The notes under the pieces: generated by a model
The model's input: the letters and a program-made list of their open reading frames with translations, nothing else
Databases searched by the model: none
Told to the model about the DNA's origin: nothing
Position numbers and translations under genes: made by a program
Shown here: positions 32,685-40,214 of the stretch, piece by piece
How positions within the stretch are numbered: position 1 is the stretch's first letter
Layout: each line of letters starts with the position of its first letter
From: Streptomyces spiralis
GTDB lineage: Bacteria; Actinomycetota; Actinomycetes; Streptomycetales; Streptomycetaceae
Direction: 5' to 3'
NCBI RefSeq assembly: GCF_014654675.1
Contig: NZ_BNBC01000037.1
Span: forward strand, 32,525 to 96,524
DNA: 64,000 bases

Positions 32685-35372
32685 TCACCGGTCGAGGCCG
32701 TAGCGGGCGCGGGCCTGCGCGACGGCTGCCGGGGGGATCTGTCCGGCCCGGGCCAGCCGGTCCAGTGCGGTCACCACGATCGACTCGGCGTCCACGCGGA
32801 AGTAGCGGCGCACGTCCTCACGGGTGTCGGACAGACCGAAGCCGTCGGTGCCCAGGGAGTAGTAGTCCTGCTCGACCCACTGGCTGATCTGGTCGGGCAC
32901 CTGCCGCATCCAGTCGCTGACGGCCAGCACCGGCCCCGGCGCCCCGGACAGTGCCCGGGTGACGAACGGGGTCCGCTCCTCACCGCGCATCCGGGCGTCG
33001 TCGGCGCGCATCGCGTCGCGGCGCAGCTCCGTCCACGACGTCACCGACCACACGTCGGCGTGCACGTTCCAGTCGGAGGCGAGGAGTTCCTGCGCTCGCA
33101 GAGCCCAGTGAATGGCCGTACCGGAAGACAGCAGCTGGAGCCGGGGTCCGGCCGCGGCGGGGTCGGCGGGCCGGAACCGGTAGATGCCCCGGACGATGCC
33201 CTCCTGGACACCCGGCGCCGCCGGCATGGCCGGCTGCTGCTTCGGCTCGTTGTACACGGTCAGGTAGTAGAAGACGTCCTCGGGCCGCTCGCCGTACATC
33301 CGGCGCAGACCGTCCCGGACGATCACCGCGATCTCGAAGGCGAAAGCCGGGTCGTAGCTGATCGCCGCCGGATTGGTGGCGGCCAGCAGGTGCGAGTGCC
33401 CGTCCCCGTGCTGCAGTCCCTCACCGGTCATGGTCGTGCGCCCCGCGGTGCCGCCGATGACGAAGCCGCGGCCCATTTGGTCGCCGAGCGCCCAGAACTG
33501 GTCGCCGGTGCGCTGGAAGCCGAACATGGCGTAGAAGATGTAGAACGGGATCATCGGCTCGCCGTGCGTGGCGTACGAGGTCGCAGCGGCGGCGAACTCG
33601 GCCACGGAACCGGCCTCCGTGATGCCCTCGATGAGCAGCTGACCGGTCTTGCTCTCCTTGTAGTAGAGCAACTGGTCGGCGTCGACCGGATCGTAGTTCT
33701 GGCCCAGCGGCGAGTAGATGCCGACCGTGGGGAACATCGACTCCATGCCGAAGGTACGGGCCTCGTCGGGGATGATCGGCACCCAGCGCGCCCCGCTTCG
33801 CTTGTCGCGCATCAGGTCCTTGACCAGCCGGACCAGAGCCATCGTGGTGGCGACCTCCTGTTGGCCGAATCCCTTCTCCAATGCCTCGAAGGGCTTGGCG
33901 GACGGCTCCGGCAGCGGCTTGGCGATCACCCGCCGAAGTGGGGCGGGACCGCCCAGCGCGGCCCGGCGCTCGTGCAGGTACCGCACCTCCGGCGAGTCCT
34001 CGCCCGGATGCCAGTACGGAACCTGGTCACCGGCGAGCGCGCTGTCGGGGATGGGAAGCTCCAGCAGGTCGCGCATCTCACGGAACTGCTCCATCGTGAG
34101 CTTCTTCATCTGGTGGTTGGCGTTGCGGGACTCGAACGCCGAACCCAGGGTGTGGCCCTTCACCGTCTGGGCGAGGATCACCGTCGGGGCGCCCCGGTGC
34201 TCCACCGCGGCCCGGTAGGCGGCGTACACCTTCAGCGGCTCGTGTCCGCCGCGGGAGCTCTCGAACAGTTCGACCACCTGTGTGTCGCTCAGGGAGGCGG
34301 AGACGGCGGACAGGGCGTCACCGGTGAAGAAGTTCTTGCGTATGTAGGCGGCGTCCCGCGCGGCCAGCGTCTGCATCTGCGCGTCCGGTACCTCTCCCAG
34401 GCGCCGCACCAGGTCGCCGCCGGTGTCCTGTCCCAGCAGCGGGTCCCATGCCTCGCCCCACAGGGTCTTGACCACGTTCCAGCCCGCGCCGCGGAACCGT
34501 GCCTCCAGCTCCTGGACGATCTTCGAGTTGGACCGTACCGGTCCGTCCAGGCGCTGAAGGTTGCAGTTGATGACGAACGTCAGGTTGTCCAGGCCCTCGC
34601 GGGAGGCCAGAGCAAGGGCGGCCATCGACTCCGGCTCGTCCATCTCCCCGTCGCCCAGGAACGCCCACACCCGCGAGGCGGAGGTGTCCTTGATGCCGCG
34701 AGCCTGCAGATAGCGGTTGAAGCGGGCCTGGTAGATGGCACCGAGCGGGCCCAGCCCCATGGAAACCGTCGGGAACTCCCACAGCCACGGCAGCCGACGC
34801 GGGTGCGGGTAGGACGGCAGACCGTGACCGCCCGCCTCCCGCCGGAAGGCGTCCAGTTGCTCCCTGCTCAGCCGCCCTTCGAGGAACACCCGGGCGTAGA
34901 TGCCGGGGGAGGCGTGTCCCTGGAGGAACAGTTGGTCCCCTGAGCCGTCGCCGTCCTTGCCCCGGAAGAAGTGGTTGAACCCGATCTCGTAGAGCCAGGC
35001 CGCCGACGCGTAGGTGGAGATGTGGCCGCCCAGTCCCAGATAAGAACCCCGGGTGACCATCGCCGCGGCGTTCCACCGGTTGAGCGCGGTGATCCTGGAC
35101 TCCATCTCCAGGTCACCGTCGAACTCCGGCTGCGCGGCCGCGGGGACGGTGTTGATGTAGTCCGAGGACAGCAGCCCCGGCAGGGACGTCCCCGACGCCG
35201 CGGCGAACTCGTGCACCCGCCGCATCAGGTACACCGCCCGCTCCGGCCCGGCGTTCCGCACGACGGCGTCGAGAGAGGCCTGCCATTCGGCGGTCTCCTC
35301 GCGGTCACGGTCCGGTAGCTGGTCGAGCTCACTGATCACAGAGGTCTCAGTGGGCCGGGACGGATCACTCAT
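32685..35372 (-). CDS. aceE: pyruvate dehydrogenase E1 component, homodimeric type
   Basis: An 895-residue ThDP enzyme that decarboxylates pyruvate and acetylates the E2 lipoyl group. GHISTYASAAWLYEIGFNHF, the ThDP-binding segment FLGDGEMDEPES with INCNLQRLDGPVR, IIPDEARTFGMESMFP (pyrimidine domain), and GLQHGDGHSHLLAATNP are all present at full length. AGGAAGG precedes the ATG. Streptomyces carry a housekeeping copy elsewhere, so this is probably a second copy. It lies 111 bp downstream of an NAD(P)-binding gene with a TGTCACA-type promoter and may be read from it. Confidence 0.95.
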   Translation of the reverse strand: MSDPSRPTETSVISELDQLPDRDREETAEWQASLDAVVRNAGPERAVYLMRRVHEFAAASGTSLPGLLSSDYINTVPAAAQPEFDGDLEMESRITALNRWNAAAMVTRGSYLGLGGHISTYASAAWLYEIGFNHFFRGKDGDGSGDQLFLQGHASPGIYARVFLEGRLSREQLDAFRREAGGHGLPSYPHPRRLPWLWEFPTVSMGLGPLGAIYQARFNRYLQARGIKDTSASRVWAFLGDGEMDEPESMAALALASREGLDNLTFVINCNLQRLDGPVRSNSKIVQELEARFRGAGWNVVKTLWGEAWDPLLGQDTGGDLVRRLGEVPDAQMQTLAARDAAYIRKNFFTGDALSAVSASLSDTQVVELFESSRGGHEPLKVYAAYRAAVEHRGAPTVILAQTVKGHTLGSAFESRNANHQMKKLTMEQFREMRDLLELPIPDSALAGDQVPYWHPGEDSPEVRYLHERRAALGGPAPLRRVIAKPLPEPSAKPFEALEKGFGQQEVATTMALVRLVKDLMRDKRSGARWVPIIPDEARTFGMESMFPTVGIYSPLGQNYDPVDADQLLYYKESKTGQLLIEGITEAGSVAEFAAAATSYATHGEPMIPFYIFYAMFGFQRTGDQFWALGDQMGRGFVIGGTAGRTTMTGEGLQHGDGHSHLLAATNPAAISYDPAFAFEIAVIVRDGLRRMYGERPEDVFYYLTVYNEPKQQPAMPAAPGVQEGIVRGIYRFRPADPAAAGPRLQLLSSGTAIHWALRAQELLASDWNVHADVWSVTSWTELRRDAMRADDARMRGEERTPFVTRALSGAPGPVLAVSDWMRQVPDQISQWVEQDYYSLGTDGFGLSDTREDVRRYFRVDAESIVVTALDRLARAGQIPPAAVAQARARYGLDR

Positions 35373-35483
35373 GGCGGCCTTCCTGTCATGGGGCGGGTGC
35401 CGGCGACGCCGGCCGCGGACACGGCGGCGCAGCAGGGCGGTCGGTGGAGATCACGGGCGACGACGCATCGCCGCCCCGCGGAC

Positions 35484-36224
35484 TCAGCGGCTCTTGAGCC
35501 ACTGGGCGAACGTGTGGTGGCCCAGATGAGCGTCCGGCCCGGGAAGGAGGGCCCGCTCCTCGAGCACCGCGCCGAAGAACGGGGCCTGCGCGTCGGCGAT
35601 CACCGGGCCGGGCCGGCCCAGGGAGGTCAGCAACTCGGTGGTGAAGTCCTCGAACCGGAGCTCGTCGGCCCCAGCGGCTTCGAGCACCCCGAACAGCGGC
35701 GGGCCCACCGCGACATGGGCGACCGCCGCGGCGACATCGTCCGACGACACCGGACGCAGCAGCAGCGAGGGCACGTGCACACCGTCGGGCCGGGTACCGG
35801 CCGTCGCAGCGGCCTCCACGGACTCGTAGAACGGCGTGGCGCGCACCACGGAGTACGGAACGGTGGTGTGTCGTACCAGGTCCTCCTGCGCCGCCTTGGC
35901 CCGGAAGTAGCCCGAGCCGACCCGGTCGGCGCCCACCACCGACAGCGCCACGTAGTGCTCGACGCCCGCCGCGGCGGCGGCCTTGAGGAGGTTGCCCGTC
36001 GCGGTGGTGAAGAACGCCGTGCCGGCCTCCTGCCTCCGTGTGGGCGCGTCGGTGACGTCCACGACCACCTCGGCGGCACGCAGCGCCCGGTCGAGGCCCT
36101 GCCCGGTGCTGACATCGACTCCATCTCTGCGGGAGACCGGCACGACGTCCACCCCGTGGTCCCGAAGCCTGGCGACGGTCCTGGAACCGATCAGGCCGGT
36201 GGCACCTGCAACGACGACTCTCAT
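35484..36224 (-). CDS. NAD(P)H-binding atypical SDR (NmrA-like), paralogue of 19027
   Basis: 246 residues. VVVAGATGLIGSRTVARL, VVVDVTDAPTR, HYVALSVVGADRVGSGYFRAK, SVVRATPFYES and the C-terminal ALLPGPDAHLGHHTFAQWL align along the full length with the protein at 19027-19773. GGAAGAG precedes ATG 36224. A TGTCACA-type promoter with a CTGTC -10 lies 94 bp upstream. It may lead an operon with aceE and the E2 gene. It is probably a quinone or carbonyl reductase. Confidence 0.92.
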   Translation of the reverse strand: MRVVVAGATGLIGSRTVARLRDHGVDVVPVSRRDGVDVSTGQGLDRALRAAEVVVDVTDAPTRRQEAGTAFFTTATGNLLKAAAAAGVEHYVALSVVGADRVGSGYFRAKAAQEDLVRHTTVPYSVVRATPFYESVEAAATAGTRPDGVHVPSLLLRPVSSDDVAAAVAHVAVGPPLFGVLEAAGADELRFEDFTTELLTSLGRPGPVIADAQAPFFGAVLEERALLPGPDAHLGHHTFAQWLKSR

Positions 36225-36317
36225 CTGGTTCTCTTCCGTCGAGGGGCCACTGACCCCGCTGCGTATCCGTCGAAGGCGGTGGCGGACGTCGGCACGCCAC
36301 CGTGCTCACTACATCTA

Positions 36318-36344
36318 GACAGGACAAGTCCGATTGTTGTGACA
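36318..36344 (-). promoter_or_regulatory. ECF41-type promoter for the SDR-aceE-E2 group
   Basis: TGTCACA (36344-36338), 15 nt, CTGTC (36322-36318). It is divergent from the copy at 36416-36442, with a heptamer repeat between them. Confidence 0.7.
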
Positions 36345-36353
36345 CCGTGCGCT

Positions 36354-36395
36354 GCCGGGTGCCGGGTGCCGGGTGCCGGGTGCCGGGTGCCGGGT
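36354..36395. repeat. 7-bp tandem repeat GCCGGGT x6
   Basis: Six perfect units, 42 bp, lie exactly between two divergent TGTCACA-type promoters. A change in unit number would change their spacing. Confidence 0.85.
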
Positions 36396-36415
36396 GCCAT
36401 CGGCCGCCGCGCCCC

Positions 36416-36442
36416 TGTCACAGATCCGCCGGGCACCCGGTC
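36416..36442 (+). promoter_or_regulatory. ECF41-type promoter for the cupin at 36538
   Basis: TGTCACA (36416-36422), 15 nt, CGGTC (36438-36442). The leader is about 90 nt. Confidence 0.75.
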
Positions 36443-36537
36443 AGGAGGAGCGAGCGGTCTTCACGACCGGACATGAGCACGTGCACGGCGGACGATGTGC
36501 CGCCCGGACACGGTGGAACCACGGAAGGTGCGACTCA

Positions 36538-37005
36538 GTGTCGGAGAACTCACAGCACGCCCACCACGGCCACGACGGGCACGGTCACGGAACCGGCGGC
36601 GAGGACGGCCCGAGCTGGACCCGAGCGGCGAAGATGCTCCAGGACGCCTCGCCGATCACCATTCCCGAGGGTGCCTCGGCGATGACCATCCACGTCCAGT
36701 GGGAGCCCGGTGACCCCGGCACCCCGCCGCACCGCCACTCCGGCCCGGCGTTCGGCTACGTCATCAAGGGCGCGGTCCGCTTCGAACTCGAGGGCGAGCC
36801 CGAGCGCATCGTCGAGGCCGGCGGCACCTTCTGGGAGCCGGGTGGCGATGCCATCCACTACCAGGACGGCAACGCCCTCACCGACGAGAGGACCGAATTC
36901 GTCGTCACCATGATGTGCGCCCCCGGCAAGCCCATGCTGGAGCTGGTCGACGAGGAGGAGCTCAAGGAGCGCGCCCACCTGCGCGCACCGCGACCCACGG
37001 CCTGA
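36538..37005 (+). CDS. cupin domain protein with His-rich N-terminus
   Basis: 155 residues. The GTG at 36538 follows GGAAGG. Residues 7-17 are a HAHHGHDGHGH run (possible metal sink). The cupin core follows: HVQWEPGDPGTPPHRHSG (motif 1, metal His/His/Glu pattern), GYVIKGAVRFELEG, GGTFWEPGGDAIHYQDGN (motif 2), VTMMCAPGKPML. These are small metal-dependent dioxygenases, isomerases or sensors. The substrate is unknown. It is convergent with another cupin at 37057-37551, and both have TGTCACA-type promoters. Confidence 0.88.
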   Translation: MSENSQHAHHGHDGHGHGTGGEDGPSWTRAAKMLQDASPITIPEGASAMTIHVQWEPGDPGTPPHRHSGPAFGYVIKGAVRFELEGEPERIVEAGGTFWEPGGDAIHYQDGNALTDERTEFVVTMMCAPGKPMLELVDEEELKERAHLRAPRPTA

Positions 37006-37056
37006 CCCCGGAAGTCGGGATGCCGTCCGCCGCCCCACGGCGGCGGACGGTGTCTC

Positions 37057-37551
37057 CTACTCCACGAAGTACGAGTCGTGCTTGTCGAAGAACGCGGCCC
37101 GCTCCTCTTCCGAGGCGTGCGCCAGTTGCGACACCTGCTCGAAGTACTCCTCGCGCGGGGCGCCCGGGGTGAACAGGAGCAGCATGTCGGCCGGAGCGTC
37201 GGAGTCGTTCCGGAAGGCGTGCAGCCCGCCCTGGGGCACGTGCAGGAAGTCTCCCTTGCGCGCGTCGATCCACTGCACACCGTCGAACACGCTCACAGTG
37301 CCGTCCAGGATGTAGAACGACTCCGAGATCCTCTTGTGGAAATGCGTCTTGGGACCGCCCGCCCTGGGCCGCATCTCCACCCGGTACAGCCCGAACTCAC
37401 CCCGCGTGACACCAGTGGTCGCCAGATAGTGGGTGGCGTCCTTCCCGGTACCGCTCTCACCGATGTCCGGCGGTGTGGTGGCCGGTCGGAAGACGGCGCT
37501 GACCTCACCGTCCTCTCCCCAGTACTTCTGCTCCGGGTACGGGTACGACAT
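37057..37551 (-). CDS. cupin domain protein
   Basis: 164 residues. The start SYPYPEQKYWGEDGEVSAVF follows GAAAGG. LYRVEMRPRAGGPKTHFHKRISESFYIL carries cupin motif 1 (H-x-H then E), and GDFLHVPQGGLHAFRNDSDAPA motif 2. It ends FDKHDSYFVE. It is similar to quercetinase-like or ChrR-type single-domain cupins common in Streptomyces. It has its own TGTCACA-type promoter at 37629-37655. Confidence 0.88.
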   Translation of the reverse strand: MSYPYPEQKYWGEDGEVSAVFRPATTPPDIGESGTGKDATHYLATTGVTRGEFGLYRVEMRPRAGGPKTHFHKRISESFYILDGTVSVFDGVQWIDARKGDFLHVPQGGLHAFRNDSDAPADMLLLFTPGAPREEYFEQVSQLAHASEEERAAFFDKHDSYFVE

Positions 37552-37628
37552 GTCTGGATCCTTTCCTGCGACGGGCGCGTGATGACGCGCCGGCACGAAC
37601 CGCTGAGCAGCGGTCCTCTCTACAACGA

Positions 37629-37655
37629 GACCGGTGGGCATCCGCCGTTGTGACA
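37629..37655 (-). promoter_or_regulatory. ECF41-type promoter for the cupin at 37057
   Basis: TGTCACA (37655-37649), 15 nt, CGGTC (37633-37629). The leader is about 70 nt. Confidence 0.75.
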
Positions 37656-37780
37656 GCCGGGGGCCCGGCCGGGGACTTCGGGACGTGGCGCACTTCGGGA
37701 CGTGGCTCAGCGCGACGGGCAGGAACAGCAGCGCCGGAAGGATCCTCAGCCGAGAAATTCCGTGCCGTTTTTCCCCGGCG

Positions 37781-37807
37781 TGTCACACATCGACTCCCGG
37801 CCCGGTC
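37781..37807 (+). promoter_or_regulatory. ECF41-type promoter for the two alpha/beta hydrolases
   Basis: TGTCACA (37781-37787), 15 nt, CGGTC (37803-37807). The leader to GTG 37855 is about 40 nt. Confidence 0.75.
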
Positions 37808-37854
37808 TCATAAGCCGAAAGTCTTCCCCAAGCGACCGCCTTTCAGGAGATGCC

Positions 37855-38805
37855 GTGAGTGACATCATTCTCGAGCCCGCCGCGCAGGAATTCGCCGACG
37901 CGGCCGCCAAGCCGCCGCTGCTGTACGAACTCGGTGTCGAGGGCGCCCGTAAGCTGCTCGACGATGTTCAGTCCGGGCCGATCGAAAAGCTCGACGTGGA
38001 CGAGAAGTGGGTCACTGTCCCCGCCGAGGTCGGCGACGTGAGGGTCCGCATCGTCAAGCCCGTCGGCAGCACCGGTGTCCTGCCCGTGATCCTCTACGTG
38101 CACGGCGGCGGCTGGATTCTCGGCAACGCCGGCACGCACGACCGTCTGGTGCGTGAACTGGCCGTAGGCGCCGAGGCGGCCCTGGTCTTCGTCGAGTACG
38201 ACCGCTCCCCCGAAGCGAAGTACCCCGTCGCCATCGAGCAGGCGTACGCCACCGCCCAGTGGGTCACCACCAAGGGCACCGAAGAAGGACTGGACGGCTC
38301 CCGTCTGGTCGTTGCCGGTGACTCCGTCGGCGGCAACATGAGCGCAGCCCTCACTCACATGGCCAAGCAGCGCGGCGACGTGACCTTCCTGCACCAGTCG
38401 CTGTACTACCCCGTCACCGACGCGGGACAAAACACCGGGAGCTACCGGACCTTCGCCCATGGACCGCACCTGACCGCGAAGGCCATGGAGTGGTTCTGGA
38501 ACGCCTACACCACCGACCCGGCCGAGCGGGACCAGATCACGGCCTCCCCGCTGCGCGCGACCCTGGAAGACCTCCGGGGCCTGCCGCCGGCGTTCGTCGT
38601 GGTCGACGAGAACGACGTACTGCGCGACGAGGGCGAAGCGTACGCCCGCAAGCTGATCCAGGCCGGCGTGCCGACCACGAGCATCCGTTACAACGCCACC
38701 CTGCACGACTTCATGATGCTGAATCCGGTTCGCGGAACCCAGGCCTCGAGCGCGGCGATCGAGCAGGCCATCCAGGTCCTGCGCAAGGCCCTCGGCACCG
38801 GCTGA
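37855..38805 (+). CDS. alpha/beta hydrolase, hormone-sensitive-lipase type
   Basis: 316 residues. YVHGGGWILG (HGGG oxyanion motif, 83-86), GDSVGGNM with nucleophile Ser157, VVVDENDVLRDEG (acid) and ATLHDFMML (His) are the class IV lipase/esterase signature. The GTG at 37855 follows AGGAGA. It is the first gene of a unit with the hydrolase at 38845 (39 bp gap) and possibly the membrane protein at 39658. It is probably an esterase for small acyl esters. The substrate is unknown. Confidence 0.92.
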   Translation: MSDIILEPAAQEFADAAAKPPLLYELGVEGARKLLDDVQSGPIEKLDVDEKWVTVPAEVGDVRVRIVKPVGSTGVLPVILYVHGGGWILGNAGTHDRLVRELAVGAEAALVFVEYDRSPEAKYPVAIEQAYATAQWVTTKGTEEGLDGSRLVVAGDSVGGNMSAALTHMAKQRGDVTFLHQSLYYPVTDAGQNTGSYRTFAHGPHLTAKAMEWFWNAYTTDPAERDQITASPLRATLEDLRGLPPAFVVVDENDVLRDEGEAYARKLIQAGVPTTSIRYNATLHDFMMLNPVRGTQASSAAIEQAIQVLRKALGTG

Positions 38806-38844
38806 TACCTCGCCGCCGGAAATTCAGAACGAAGGGCCTCTTCA

Positions 38845-39564
38845 ATGAGTGCGCAGAAACCGACCATCGTCCTTGTCCACGGCGCGTTCGCGGACTCCTC
38901 GAGTTGGAACGGCGTCATCGACAGGCTCCGATCCCACGGCTACTCGGTGGTGGCCGCGAGCAATCCGCTGCGCGGACTGGCCGGGGACAGCGAGTACGTC
39001 AGACAACTCGTGGCCTCCATCGACGGCCCCGTGGTCCTCGTCGGCCACTCGTATGGTGGCTCGGTCATCAGTAATGCCGCGAGGGGACTCGACAACGTCA
39101 AGGCGCTCGTCTTCGTCGCGGCCTTCCTGCCGGACGAAGGCGAAAACGCGGTCACCCTGTCCGGCAAGTTCCCGGGCAGCACCCTCGGGGAGGCGCTCCA
39201 CCCGGTGTCGATCACACTGCCCGACGGGGGTCAGGTCGCCGATCTCTACATCGAGAGGAGCAAGTTCCACCAGCAGTTCGCTGCCGACGTCCCGGAAGAG
39301 ACCGCGGCGATCATGGCTGCAACTCAGCGGCCCGTGGCCGATGTCGCGCTGGCGGAGGGTGCCTCCGCCCCGGCGTGGAAGAACGTCCCGTCCTGGGTTC
39401 TCGTGGCCACCGAGGACCGGAACATCCCGGCGCAGGCACAGACCTTCATGGCCGATCGGGCGGGGGCAACGGTGGTGAGCGTTTCCGCCTCCCACGCCGT
39501 CAGCGTCTCGCGTCCCGGTGATGTCGCGCGCCTGATCAACGAGGCGGCACAGGCGACGGGCTGA
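38845..39564 (+). CDS. cytoplasmic alpha/beta hydrolase, paralogue of the secreted 29671 protein
   Basis: 239 residues. IVLVHGAFADSSSWNGVIDR, nucleophile VGHSYGGSVISNAA, acid VATEDRNIPAQAQ and SASHAVSVSRPGDVA. It aligns along the full mature length of the protein at 29671-30513 but has no signal peptide. It follows the HSL-type hydrolase with a 39-nt gap, and the ATG at 38845 is preceded by GAAGGG. Both lie under the TGTCACA-type promoter at 37781. Confidence 0.92.
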   Translation: MSAQKPTIVLVHGAFADSSSWNGVIDRLRSHGYSVVAASNPLRGLAGDSEYVRQLVASIDGPVVLVGHSYGGSVISNAARGLDNVKALVFVAAFLPDEGENAVTLSGKFPGSTLGEALHPVSITLPDGGQVADLYIERSKFHQQFAADVPEETAAIMAATQRPVADVALAEGASAPAWKNVPSWVLVATEDRNIPAQAQTFMADRAGATVVSVSASHAVSVSRPGDVARLINEAAQATG

Positions 39565-39657
39565 GCGGCCGGCGCTCGGCGCACCGGACCGCCCGGAGAA
39601 CCATCGAACCGGCGGTCCGCGTTCCGAGCGCCGGGCCACCGATTCTGGGAGCGCATC

Positions 39658-39999
39658 ATGAATACGAACAAGCAGGCGGCTCGTGGGCTGATCGACCTGG
39701 AGGCCTATCTGTACCGGGAGGCTCATCTCAGTACTGCTCGCCGGCGCGTGGCCGCCTTCACCGAGAAGGCGGTCGGGCTGACCCGTGAACAGAAGAGGGA
39801 TATCGAGCTGTGGTATCTCGAGGAACAGAAGTACATGGCCCGCATGGTGACGGAGTACGTCGCCGACAGCGTCGGCGCAGTCGAGGCGGCGAACCACATC
39901 CGGTTCGGGCGATGGCTGCGAGGGACGCTGATCGCCACGGCCGTGATCACCGTGGTGACGTTCGTGTGCACGGCGGTCGTCGTGGCATCGGTGGCCTGA
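39658..39999 (+). CDS. conserved hypothetical protein with C-terminal membrane helix
   Basis: 113 residues. A charged helical body (YREAHLSTARRRVAAFTEKA, LTREQKRDIELWYLEEQKYM, HIRFGRWLRGTL) is followed by one transmembrane helix (about 92-111). The ATG at 39658 follows GGGAG. I know this architecture only as an uncharacterised Streptomyces protein. It lies 93 bp after the hydrolase and could be its operon partner. Confidence 0.7.
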   Translation: MNTNKQAARGLIDLEAYLYREAHLSTARRRVAAFTEKAVGLTREQKRDIELWYLEEQKYMARMVTEYVADSVGAVEAANHIRFGRWLRGTLIATAVITVVTFVCTAVVVASVA

Positions 40000-40214
40000 T
40001 CAGACAACGCGTCGCCGCGCTGCCGCGCAGGTCCGTCGCGGCGGCTTCCGGCCATTCGCGCCCCGGCCCGGACGCGGGTGGCAGATGGCGACGAACTGGA
40101 AGGGAAGGGGCCGGATCGAGTGATCCCTGACGATGCCGTGGAACGGCGAGCAGCTGGTTTGAGCCAGGTCCCAGACATTGAACGCCGGGGTATCGTGGCA
40201 GCCGGGAGGCTGCC

